DNA from: Bryopsis sp. KO-2023
Lineage: Eukaryota > Chlorophyta > Ulvophyceae > Bryopsidales > Bryopsidaceae
Assembly: GCA_030272585.1 (NCBI GenBank)
Contig: BSYQ01000007.1
Coordinates: 4,406,001-4,470,000 of the forward strand
DNA length: 64,000 nucleotides
Reading direction: 5' to 3'
Part shown: positions 37,074-47,673 of the stretch, piece after piece
Layout of the letters: each line of letters opens with the position of its first letter
Position numbering within the stretch: the stretch's first letter is position 1
The notes under the pieces: generated by a model
The model's input: the letters and a program-made list of their open reading frames with translations, nothing else
Database searches by the model: none
What the model was told of the DNA's origin: nothing
Position numbers and translations under genes: made by a program

Positions 37074-38024
37074 TCTGCAGAGGGTTCACTGAAGTCTAAA
37101 GTTTTCGATGAATTGCTTCTCTTTAATTCACATAGAGAATGATTGAGCCATCGCTGTTTTCTTTCTTGTATTGGGGAGAATATGAGCTGGTTATTCATGG
37201 ACAGTGTCCATTGGACACCCCCCAACTCTATTATTGTTTGTTTACTTCCTAAGAACAGTTTGGCTGGTCCTGCATGTAGTCTGTACCCAACATTCCGCAA
37301 GCTTTGTGGAAGGAAAAAAAAAGAGAGAGATTTTGCATGAACAGGTCTAGATTAATTAACCTAATTATTGAAAAAAGTAATAAAGAAGTGTTTGTTATTA
37401 TTTGATTCGATTTATTTATCCGCCAAGAAATAAAGGAAATTAAATCGAATCTCGCCCGTAAGCAGACACGAGCAGGAGAGGTGGATCATCAGCATTGGTC
37501 GACACCTTGATGTTCTTTTTTTGCAATTTACCATCAAAGAAGCACGTTTTTTGTTTGATGTTTGTTTGTTCGTTTGTTTGTTTGTTTCCTCTCCCATTTT
37601 GTTCTAAAACTCAGTACTGTTTTTCTCCCTCTTTTTCTCAAATTCGTTCTGAATCAGAGGAAACCTTTGCATGAAAATCAGGTTCGAAAAAAACCGGAGG
37701 GTTGTCCGCAACGACGAAACGCGCGCTGCCTCTTGGCATCTCAACTTTAGTCATGTCGGATAATACCAGTGCTCTCCGCACCAACCGGAAGGGAAGGAAA
37801 AAAGAGGGAGGGGGGGTCAAAACAAGCACTGACTCTCTGTCCTGACGTCTCTTCTCTCCCCCCACCACCACCACTGTTTACAGACACAAAAAAACAAGCC
37901 GTTCGCTTTGGACTGGTGTTGTGAGGATAAAAGTCGTCAGTGCTCAAACAGAAACGTCAAAACAGCGTACGGTTGGTCCGCCCCACTCCTGGTTTCGGAA
38001 ACCAAAGTTTTTCGAGGCCGAAAG
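37074..38024. other. Intergenic region with TTTG microsatellite
   Basis: No gene recognised. It contains a degenerate TTTG microsatellite at about 37561-37587 and purine- and C-rich stretches near 37795-37870 just before the STPG-like gene. An open frame without ATG runs into that gene's first exon. Confidence 0.45.
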
Positions 38025-39990
38025 ATGGTCAAACAAGTGGGGGGAACGAATTCAACGTTCGGTGAACAGGTGGGATTTCATGACGTCTAAGGAAATGACG
38101 ACTATCATTTTGAGGACGAATTTAGGGGCCCCAGTTTCTATTTAAAAAACACCCTGTTTGGGTTTCTAGAGAAGCTGACCCTTGTTCAAATCTTACAATA
38201 ACAAGGTGGGAAAGTCAATAGCCTGACTTCCACTACGATTTTTTGGTTTCTTCTTTTTCTGGTGCACTGTGTTATTTCCTCTTTTTTCTGGCAGCCCTTG
38301 TTGGTTTTCTAGATATGACCATTGACCAGGATTGCTAAATTTCTCGTTGTGTGGTCAGATCTTGTCCAAAAAACCAACGAGGCCGAAATACAGTTTCGGA
38401 ACTTCAGGGAGGACTGAGAAAATCTACGACAAGGAGTTCACCAGCAGGAATTTTGGGAAGGTGCAGCCAGAGACACAGTAAGAGGTGGATTGGGTCATCC
38501 ATCGCCTAAAAATAGAAAACAAAAAAAGATGAAAAATTAAATAATGGGAAGAAAAAAAAAAGCGCAGACTAGGTTTTTCCTCTGTGTGGTTGATAGATAG
38601 ATATCCGCTCCTTCCGAGGATTCACCAAAAATTTTGAACAAAGCTAACTAACACTCAAATCCCATTTTGTTTTTGTTTTTTTCCCCTAAATGCTCTCTCG
38701 AACGATTAACATTCAGGATGACAGACACACATAGGTAGCCCCTTGGACCGTCAAAAAGAGTGGTCAGCCTGTTGTTTTTACTCTTTGCCTTGCTGGCCAA
38801 AATGTTCCAGACATCTCCAGGATGCGCTTACGAAACACCATCCAGTCTGGGACCTCAGCAGCTTTCGAAAAGATCAAACGCCCCCTCCCACAAGTTTGGA
38901 AATCGATACTCCAGCGATGTGAACTTCAAGAAGGAAAATCGCCCCGGCCCCGGAATCTACGATTCGCACCAGTCCCTGGGAAAGCAGACTCAATCCCACA
39001 GGCTGAACACCCCCACATGGAAATTCGGGACGTCGGAGAGGTGGTCCCAATACAATCAAACTTTCAAGGGGCAATACAAAACACCACCAGCGACCACATC
39101 CAAGTGAGTTGGTCCATACATCGTGAAAAGAAAAACGAAACAGAAACAGCAAATCGAACAGAAAAAAAATCCCCTCCCAATCCAACTCCCTCTCAAAAAC
39201 CCTGAGAGAGGGACATCCCCATGCAATAAACAGTCGACCGACCACTTGCTCGGCAAGATTTCTCTTCGGAATTTTTTTGACAATCTTTTTCCCCCGATCA
39301 GGCATCCATCAGGTGATTTGGGCGATGCACCAGCATTCACGTTCCATGGCAAAGGAAAAAGAGCAGATGTTGGGGTAGGATTGCCAGGAAGCAAACCCAC
39401 TTTTATAGAAGACCCCGGACCAGGCACTTACAGCAAAACCTCAGCATTCGGTGCACAAGCCGATGCCAGGAAAGCTTCGATGCCCAGAACTAGAGTGGGG
39501 ACGGGGGAGAGGATCAATGGAAATAAACAATACCTGTCGGTGGCACATGAGAGGGCCCTGTATGGACTGCATTCCCCCTCTCCCAATCTGTACAATCCTG
39601 CTAAATCGATCGGGCAACAAGTGGTGAGTATTTTGCCTTTTTCAAAAACCTTCACAAAAAAATCCAAGAACACAAATGAATGTATGTACAGATATCTCCT
39701 GGAAGAAAACGACTACTTTGCAACAGGGTGATTTTATTTTATTCAAACAGGGTGATTTATTTATTTATTTTATTTATTTATTTTTTTGGGGGGGGAAGGG
39801 GGGGTTCTTCTTCAAGATTTTTGACCCTTTAGTGTTTTTGATCGGGTTTGCATTCTGGTGTGTTTCTGAACAGAATTCTCGGAAGCAATCGAGCCCAAAC
39901 ATGAAATTTGGCACCTCCGATAGATTTTCAGACGTCAAGCATCCACCTACCAAGAAGGGAACCCCAGGGCCGGGCAGCTATGTTGTGTAG
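38025..39990 (+). CDS. SHIPPO/STPG-type PG-rich repeat protein
   Basis: Flagellar protein of the sperm-tail PG-rich repeat family, in which many members line axonemal microtubules. Five exons: 38025-38069, 38359-38460, 38811-39103, 39302-39623 and 39874-39990; 292 residues with all phases closing. Repeats show the family pattern of PGPG-x-Y followed by SLGxQ and a Lys/Arg-Ser-x-Pro-x-FG segment: SPGCAYETPSSLGPQ, RPGPGIYDSHQSLGKQ, DPGPGTYSKTSAFGAQ, PSPNLYNPAKSIGQQ and the final TPGPGSYVV. Each repeat is followed by a KFGTS-like segment. The donor after exon 2 was placed at 38460, not at a GT 18 bp later, because only the first keeps the repeat frame. The start is the first ATG in frame; a longer N-terminus would need a non-ATG start. 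Confidence 0.88.
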
Positions 39991-40860
39991 AGAATTGAAA
40001 AAAAAATGACAGTGACAGACTCGGGGGATTAAAAAAAACAGAGGAGGGAAGGTCCAGAAATCCCCATGTCAATGCAGTCGATTACACCATGGAGATTTTA
40101 AAGAAACCTCTGTCCCATCCTCTAATTGTTGTTTTTTTTCAAACCCCTGTCTCAAAAGAGGGAGGAGGGTGTCTAAGAAAGACTGCAATCATATCGATCA
40201 TAATATTTCTCGTTTCTGCACCCCCTCACTCTCCTCCCCCCCCCTTTTGTCTAATTTAAAAAAAGAAAGCCACACAAAAAATCCCTCCAGCCTTGAAGCA
40301 AAAAAAAAAAGGAAAGAAAATCGATGAGAAAATATTTGCCATCATTGGACGCCATGTGCATCCAGAATCGCCTCTTGAACTTTTTGCGTAGCCTGCATCA
40401 CAATTGCAAAATTTTCTTAGGGGGGGATTTTGATTTTCCTCAATTTTCAACTTTTTTGGTTTCCAAAGATAGAACAAGGTCTGGTGACAAAAACATTTTC
40501 GAAATCTATTTTGCTGCAGCATGGACCAAAAACAAATCTGCGGAGGCAAGAAAACAAACAAAGGAGCAAATTCCACTACTTCCCCTTTTTCTTTCTTAGA
40601 GAGTAATAATTGGTCAAAAAAACAATCATAAAAAACAATCCACCAACTTTTTCTAAAGGGACAAAATAACGTACCTCTCATTGCTATAAACATATTATTA
40701 TATTTTTTCTTGTCACTAAAAATAGATTCGGAGGGATTCCAGTCGAAACTGTTTCTGTTTTTGGTAATCGTTTCCTCTTAACTCCAAAAATTCAACTTCA
40801 CCGAATACATGTTAAAAAACAACTCCTTGAAAAACGTTAAGGGAGCTCCGTCGAACTGAC
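39991..40860. other. A/T-rich non-coding stretch
   Basis: Poly-A and poly-T rich sequence after the STPG-like gene. A minus-strand segment near 40330-40390 with an acceptor-like TGCAG could be the last exon of the doubtful gene to its right, but no frame is convincing. Confidence 0.35.
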
Positions 40861-41688
40861 CTCAGTATATCGATCGAAGCAATGGGATAGACATTGCTGT
40901 TCACCACGGCCCAGACTGCTCCCAGGCCTTGTAACGCATTTCTCAAAGCATTTTTCTCGAACAGTCTACTGACGCAAGATCCCCAAAAAACAAAAGGGTT
41001 CGATTTGAGCATTTAAAGGAAAAAATGAATTTGGAAATCGGGTGTTCAAGAACGGGGGTGGGTGGGGGGGGATGAAACACACATAATTGCTTTCTTTCTT
41101 TCTTTTTTTATGTAAGAAAAAGATGATGATCAGTGCTGGGGATCATCGACATTCAAAAACAAACTGATAAAAAAAACCGCTTTTTTTTTTCAATTTAAAA
41201 AACTGGGTGGAAAGTCTTGAGGTCGAAGCAGATCAGAGGATTCTTGGTCGGCTCAGGAGGTAATATGAATATGCTAATTTTTTCTGGCTATTTTTTAACA
41301 TTTGGTAATATTTTGTAGTCAAGGTAATGTTGGCTCATCTCATCACCTCATAAAACTCCTGCAGGTAAGCCATTTGCAGCTCCATTTTCACCTTTTCAAA
41401 ATACAATACAACAGTCTCCTCACTTTTTCAAAGCTGGGCAAGCACCAGCTAGGACGAAATACGTTCTACAACTCCGGGGCAAGTTTTCAAGCAATCGCGA
41501 CACGGAGATATTCAACAGAAACATTTCTCAGGGATTTGAAAACTGTTTGCTTTTGAAGCAGGTCGACCTTTATCTCAGGGGACACCGATAACGATAAACG
41601 CCAACGCCGCCGGGCTCCTGCTTCGTTTCGCGAAACACACCTGATCTAAAAGCTGTTGTTCGTCCCTTCCTTCTCCGTGGCCCTCCAT
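40861..41688 (-). CDS. Doubtful minus-strand gene, unrecognised
   Basis: Fragments that may be exons. A start exon 41688-41641 (MEGHGEGRDEQQLLDQ) ends at a fair donor. The next, from 41567 leftwards, reads VDLLQKQTVFKSLRNVSVEYL with matching phase. Further pieces are MELQMAYLQEFYE (about 41390-41350), PTKNPLICFDLKTFHP (about 41265-41215) and NALRNALQGLGAVWAVV (about 40960-40910). They look helical but I recognise no family, and the full set of splice phases was not closed. The position, head-to-head with the gene at 42116 across paired CRE sites, supports some transcription unit here. Confidence 0.3.
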
Positions 41689-41788
41689 CTCGAATATCTC
41701 GAACAAACTGCAACAGCTACTGCAAGAAAGTAAAAGACCAGTTTCTGTCGACCATCCCTTTTTGATATCACGGTGCAAAAATAGAAAC

Positions 41789-41806
41789 TGACGTCAAATG
41801 ACGTCA
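41789..41806. promoter_or_regulatory. Twin CRE (TGACGTCA) sites
   Basis: Two perfect copies of the 8-bp palindrome TGACGTCA at 41789-41796 and 41799-41806, ten base pairs apart start to start (one helical turn), 310 bp upstream of the 42116 start codon and 101 bp from the possible minus-strand start at 41688. TGACGTCA is a classic bZIP (CREB/ATF/TGA) binding site. Confidence 0.6.
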
Positions 41807-42115
41807 CGTCCCTTCTGTCATCTCCTTTCCAAAAACACACAGTTTCTTTCCCAAAGACGAAGTTTCAGCGGTGTATTGCAAAGCTAGGGACCTGCTTATT
41901 CTCCGCATATTTTACTCCGTTCCGACAGCCGGTGAGTGTTAAGACGCCAAGCTTCGATTCTGGGTTTTATACCGTGCTGGCAGCGTTTTTTTTGGAGACT
42001 CCGTGAGGGGAATGCGGTGCTGTGAGGAAAACAGTGGAACTTTTTTTTTTCGAACTTTTTGCTGCTTCTGGTTCATATTTTTCCCCTGGCGTGTTTTAGG
42101 GTAAAACGCGAAAAT

Positions 42116-43880
42116 ATGGATCGAGATCACGCGCGATCGTTTATGAAACGCATGCTCGACGAGGAGCACGAGTTCATCAGGAAACTGGAGGAGATGAGGA
42201 CGACCGTTGAAGCCAGGGACGACTGGGAGAACGTGATGAAAAACTTCGCCCCAAAAATCAAGGGCTTTTATAACACTCAACTGGAAGCATGGGCAAGGTT
42301 TTACTTGGGGCTTGATTGTAAGTAGTGCAAAAAAAAACAGTCAAAACTCTCTGGGCTGCTTCTCGGCCTCCTGGAAATTACCCCTTTTTTCACTTTTAAT
42401 GCCAGATTCGAATCCTGGGTTCAGCTGAGGGAAGTACAGACGGACAATTTTTCATTTTTTGGACATTTTGATAGGATTTGAAGTCATCACTGTAGCTGAT
42501 ATGTTTCTGTTTCTGTTTCATTGTCTTTTTTTCCTTGTTTTTGTTTTGATCTCTTTTTTTTCTTTTTTTTGTTCAACCATGACAGCCCAGAGTTATAATC
42601 AGGGTCATGGAGTCATGCATCTTGCCCAGAAGAAGGACAGAGGCAACATGGCTGCGACAATTCCCCATTCAGTTTTTGGAGAGCTCAAATACAAGTGGGG
42701 ACCTATGGAGCAGCATCAGAATCACCAACAGCTTGTCTTGACATGCACATGCATACAAAAATATTGAAAGGGGACAGAGAAAAAAAACAGTGAAGGAAAA
42801 GAACCTTGTGGTCAAGGAGGAGGAGAACCCATGCACCCACTTTTTACTGTTGGAAAAGTAGCACGGGTCGACATCCAAAAAATAGCGTTTTAGGATGATG
42901 CTTCGGCACCACCCGTTCCTTTTGTAGAAGGGAGGGGTGATATGATTGTGCAGGAAATTTGTTGATAATTTTGTGGAATTGGGAGCATCAGCATGGAGGA
43001 CACAACTACGAAGAGTTATTCTATGGCGATGCGTCGACACGAATTTTGTACCCAGTTTTTTTTTGGTGGTGTTGTGTTTTTCTTTCAGAATGAAAGTGGG
43101 AACTGCTGCGAAACTGACAGCCACTGGTGCCACCGCGGCTCGAGAGATCATGGAGGCCAAAATGGGAGGGGAAGGTCAAGTCATCGAGACGAAAGGCAAG
43201 GGAGGCAACATTGGAGGAAAAGACGAGGTCGGTGCCACCAATAGGATTTCTTATTTTTTTTGTGAAGAATTAAATTCCAAGCCAGAAAAAATGGAACCTT
43301 GACTTTTTTTTGTTGGTGTTCTAAGTCGAGGAGAAGAGGATGTGTGTGTGTGTTTGCATCTGTTGTTTTGAAGGGCATGTCGTGATTTGGATTGGGTGTT
43401 TTTTGGGGGGATTGCAGAAAGTGTTCGCTGGTGTGGCGGAGGAAGAAAAAGATGAAGCCAACAACAAATCGGGACCCTCTACTCCAGACGTGGCTCCTCC
43501 CAAGCAACCGGAAGGAGAAGAGGGTGCGACACATTCTTCAGAGCATCTATAAACTTCACAGAGTCTGATCGTTTTTTGGTTTTTTTTTGGGGGGGGGGGG
43601 TGCGATTCATAGATTTTTTTTTCTTCGATTTTTTTCTCTCTCTTAATTTTGCCTCCAATTTCTGCCTGTTTCACGAACAAAGAATTCTGGCCGGTCGGTG
43701 GGTGCTTTTTGGGGTCCATGTCGATATGCATTTGTGTGTGTGTTTGTGTTTTCAGGTGGTCCCAAATACAGGCCTAAACCCAAACCGAAGGCACCCGGTG
43801 ATACGGAGGATGTTCCTGCCGACGAAATGCTCGCAGCTATTCTGAAACGGCGTAATAGAATGTATGCCGAAGGAAAATGA
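42116..43880 (+). CDS. Unrecognised 226-residue protein
   Basis: Five exons with consistent phases: 42116-42317, 42586-42694, 43089-43227, 43418-43523 and 43756-43880. I do not recognise the family. The N-terminal 65 residues are charged and helical (MLDEEHEFIRKLEEMR). A central part carries KLTATGATAAREIMEAKMGG. The C-terminal half is low in complexity, with acidic and Pro/Lys-rich parts (PKYRPKPKPKAPGD), and ends in a short helix (DEMLAAILKRRNRMYAEGK). There is no signal peptide or membrane segment. Donors GTAAGT and GTGGGG, acceptors with poly-T and the closing phases make it a credible gene. It lies downstream of the twin CRE sites. Confidence 0.65.
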
Positions 43881-44896
43881 GACCCAAGGAGGAAAAGGGA
43901 GAAAAAACCCAAAAGAGTGGTATTTTTTTTTTGGTAGGGGGGATTTCTCCTGACAACAAGAAAAAGAAACTGCTCTCAAGAAACGCATGGAGACAATACG
44001 GAATATTGGTGTTTTTGGCTTTCTTTTTTTTTGGGGGGGGGGAGGGGAAATGGCTTGTTTGATCTGCCAGTTTTTGATATGTACCATCTACTGTAATGCC
44101 TGACAACAACGAAAAAAACAAACAGGTGCTAGGTTGTGCGGGGTGTTCTGTATCGCTCGGTGTTAGGTTTTTTTTCTTCTTTTTTGGAAGTGCTGGCGGA
44201 GTTCCTCTAGGAACGAAGGCTCCTTTTTTTCTATTATTGTTTTGGGGGAAAGAGAAACAGAGAGAAGTCAAGCTTCAATTATCATTTGTTGCCATGCTCA
44301 GTGATAGATTGAAAATTGAGGGGGAGGGTTTGAAAAACTCATGAGGGGTGAATCGATGTTTGGCCCTTTCTGGAGCATTGGTTTTTGAACATTGAATGGT
44401 TGCCACCGTTTTGGAGGTATGGTGTTGGAGGTATGGTTGTAACGGGTGTGTTTATGAGAACGGATGGTTGTGTAACATTTTCGAACGTAAGTAGTTGATT
44501 GCAGAGGTTTTCGTTGGGTTAAAATATTCTTGATGGGGAAAAAACAGCGTTGCTCTCGCGGACCTGAAGTTTTATGGTGGGAATTCTGACATTGGGCGTG
44601 AGTGGGTACATCGTTTCCTTCGGACTTTGAATTACGTAATACATGGTTGATGTCAAAGGAATTAGGTTCACCTGAAGGGACCTCGAAACCACTCCTGCGG
44701 GTCGAAAACGCAAAAACGCAGAAGTTTCCTTCGTCTCCAAAACAGGAAAATGAAGGAACACCTTGTTCCATCGAATGGAATGGGCATCTCACTTTCTCCA
44801 CCTGCTGAAACACACACTGAGCCTCAACAGCATGCTTCATTCTTGAACTAGGGGACAGGTATTTTGTGTCATTTCTTTTGATGAGGTTTTGTTGTG
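43881..44896. other. Intergenic region with T- and G-runs
   Basis: No supported coding region. It holds the 3' end of the upstream gene, long T-runs followed by G-runs (44020-44045), and several weak open frames without start or splice support. Confidence 0.4.
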
Positions 44897-44955
44897 TTCT
44901 CTCTTCGAAGAGAGAAGACAACGAAATGTCGTTCTAATGAATTCATTAGAACGAC
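44897..44955. repeat. Two adjacent short perfect palindromes
   Basis: 44897-44916 is a perfect 20-bp palindrome (TTCTCTCTTCGAAGAGAGAA). 44928-44955 is a perfect 28-bp palindrome centred on GAATTC, with half-site GTCGTTCTAATGAA. They are 11 bp apart and lie about 90 bp left of the large inverted repeat. Confidence 0.85.
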
Positions 44956-45046
44956 GAAGAACACGTCTTGCATCCAACTCACATATCACTGACACCACTC
45001 GAAACATGACCATAACACAGTGTATAATGCCGCTATGCGTGTAGTC

Positions 45047-45938
45047 GAACAATCTCCTTGCCTGCACGAAAAACAGCTTCAAAAAACACACACAAACACA
45101 CAGACAATCAGAACAGAGGTAATGAAAAAGCACAAGAGCACAAAGAAAGAACAGGGAAGAAGCCGGGTGTTAGCCTGGCCTTCGAACGTCGTTCGAAGGC
45201 CAGTTTCCAGGGGGCACCACGTGGAGGTCCCCGGCTGCCGCCCCCCACGCACCTTTATCGCAGCCCGCGTCGTAGCGATTCTTCGCGGCTTGTGGAACGC
45301 TCCGTTTTGGGGGAAGGGGAGCCGCTGGGCCGAATCTGTTCCTACAAACAGAGAAACGGCGAAGAGCTCAGAGCTATTCTACTGACGAAACCTAACCATG
45401 GAAAAAAGGAAACCCTGCACGTTTTTATCGAGAAGGATGCTAACTGTTCACCAGGTGGTTTCGAACGAGTCAGCAACCGCACCGACTTTTAACGGTTCGT
45501 CTGCCTCAGAGCTGTTGCGAGCAGTCAGTTAGCATCCGGTACAGACATCCTTCTCGATAAAAACGTGCAGGGTTTCCTTTTTTCCATGGTTAGGTTTCGT
45601 CAGTAGAATAGCTCTGAGCTCTTCGCCGTTTCTCTGTTTGTAGGAACAGATTCGGCCCAGCGGCTCCCCTTCCCCCAAAACGGAGCGTTCCACAAGCCGC
45701 GAAGAATCGCTACGACGCGGGCTGCGATAAAGGTGCGTGGGGGGCGGCAGCCGGGGACCTCCACGTGGTGCCCCCTGGAAACTGGCCTTCGAACGACGTT
45801 CGAAGGCCAGGCTAACACCCGGCTTCTTCCCTGTTCTTTCTTTGTGCTCTTGTGCTTTTTCATTACCTCTGTTCTGATTGTCTGTGTGTTTGTGTGTGTT
45901 TTTTGAAGCTGTTTTTCGTGCAGGCAAGGAGATTGTTC
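45047..45938. repeat. Large inverted repeat, 393-bp arms
   Basis: Left arm 45047-45439 and right arm 45546-45938 are reverse complements of each other with equal length; I found no mismatch. The spacer is 106 bp. Inside it, a 12-bp pairing (45435-45446 with 45526-45537) shows that the palindrome once reached further in and that 13 bp were inserted on the right. Each arm also contains a smaller perfect palindrome (14-bp arms around one T, 45177-45205 and its mirror) and a CCACGTGG core. The same 127-residue frame is open on both strands outward-in, but no family is recognisable. No target duplication or terminal motif of a known transposon is visible. Confidence 0.9.
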
Positions 45939-47673
45939 AAGCTTTTCCCGAATTCCAGTATGCGCCCCCCACTGTTAAAAAAGGGGGTTTACAGAGAAGA
46001 TGGGTCGCCTCTGCGCGCTTACGTTCGTTGAGAAACGAGCTACAAGATGGTGAAAAACACGAAGACACTTCCACAGCCTCCATTCATTCTACAGCTCCAC
46101 TTAAAAACCCACATTACTGCCGCAAACTTGTGCTGCTTCATACCTCGTAACGTTTCCTCGTAACGGTGAGTGTGTTGTGGTGGAAAGTTCGGCTGATGAA
46201 TGTTATGAAGACTGAATAATTATTCAATAATTATTCTCATAAGATTGCCACTTGTGAACTTAATGATCGTTGAACATGGATGTGAGGGTTATGGAGGTGT
46301 ACTTTTTTTGTATGTATTGTTGTGAGGTTATGGTAACACTGGTTGTGGAGATACATGTGGAGTTGGGCATTTTTGGCGCGCGAATGAAGTGATTATACAA
46401 TAATTAATTCTATAATTTATAAATAGACTGGAACTCTTTATGAATTTATTTATTTCAGTTTCTTGCAGTGTCTTTTCGTCTCACTCTCATCAAGAATGCA
46501 AAAGCCAAGAAAGGGGGGTCTATCAGGTAGAACTGACTGACCAGCCATGGGCTCCCTTTGTTTTGGGGGCTACACAGTTTTGAATGAAAATTGACCTTAA
46601 GTGAGCAAACAGTAGGATGGGGCCAAAAGAAATAATATAATATCCTTAATATCCCCCAAAACATTATCAAAATAATCTAGTTCCACAGAGATCTTTCTCT
46701 TCTTGTTTTCTTACTAAGTAGGTCGTCTTTTCTCATGTCAGTTAAATTTGACAAGCTTTCAAATCAATTGTGCAGTTTTTTTCCAAAACTTGAACAAATT
46801 TGAACTCGATCTTTAAAGACATATCAATCTTCCAAACTTGATTTCTTTCATATGTTTTTTTTCTGGTCAGATTGATGGTGCTTCATAATGCATCAATTAA
46901 TACAAAACTGAAATCCCTTCAGTGTGTGAACACATGATAATCGCCATAATGGGGATGTGGGAGCAGGAATTCACTTTTCTGAAATTTCGATTAGACCCAT
47001 TCCTTTGTTGCCATATTCTTGTTGCTGTACAGAAAGTGTGCAATCGGGGTGTTGGGTGGGTTCTATGAGAAGCCTTGGATCATTTTGGCTGTGGCTATGT
47101 AGCCACATATACTATATTGATATATCAAGAACCCAAACATTGATGCGATTCGGGTTTCACAGGAGTGAAGGAATCTTGGATCAATTCATGTAAATTAAAT
47201 GAATTTAAGTAATGCAAATCCCAGAGTTTTCTCTGCTGGTTTCCTCATGTCAATCATGGGAATGCAATTTTACATTTGCAATAAGTCAGTGTCTTGGTTT
47301 CAGCAACATTGGAATCATCGGGTGGCTGTCCGATCCACGATGATTAACTTCCTTTTTAACTTTTTAACTTTTTTCTCAATTCTGGGAACTCACAGTAACC
47401 ACATCCAGAATCCTCGAACCCATCCCCCCCCCCCCCCTCCATGTCGAATCACCGTCCAATGCATTCAGGTGCATTGCTCCACCTGCCGTCATCATAGACT
47501 GAACTCCCTGATCGGACTACACTATCACCCATCCAGTTATACCTCGTTCATTTGGTTACCTCAACACTCTCCGTGTTGCACACGGTAATCGAACTAGAAA
47601 GGCATGGGACGCTTCTCCTTGCATGAGTTCGGGGTAGAGCGAAACCACAACCCGGTGGGCGTTTTGACGTAAA
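45939..47673. other. Intergenic region, no gene seen
   Basis: A/T-rich. Right after the inverted repeat an open frame runs to 46150 but has no start of its own. It also contains AT palindromes near 46212-46236 (GAATAATTATTC), a hairpin at 47090-47107 (TGTGGCTA/TAGCCACA with 2-nt loop) and a C-run near 47425. Confidence 0.4.

Noticed and set aside
37908-38024. Longer N-terminus of the STPG-like protein
   Set aside because: It would start at TTG; the first ATG in frame is at 38025 and the repeats begin after it.
45058-45492. 144-residue frame in the left arm of the inverted repeat and its mirror at 45529-45927
   Set aside because: The two are the same arm sequence read on opposite strands; starts are non-ATG or lie in simple sequence, and no domain is visible.
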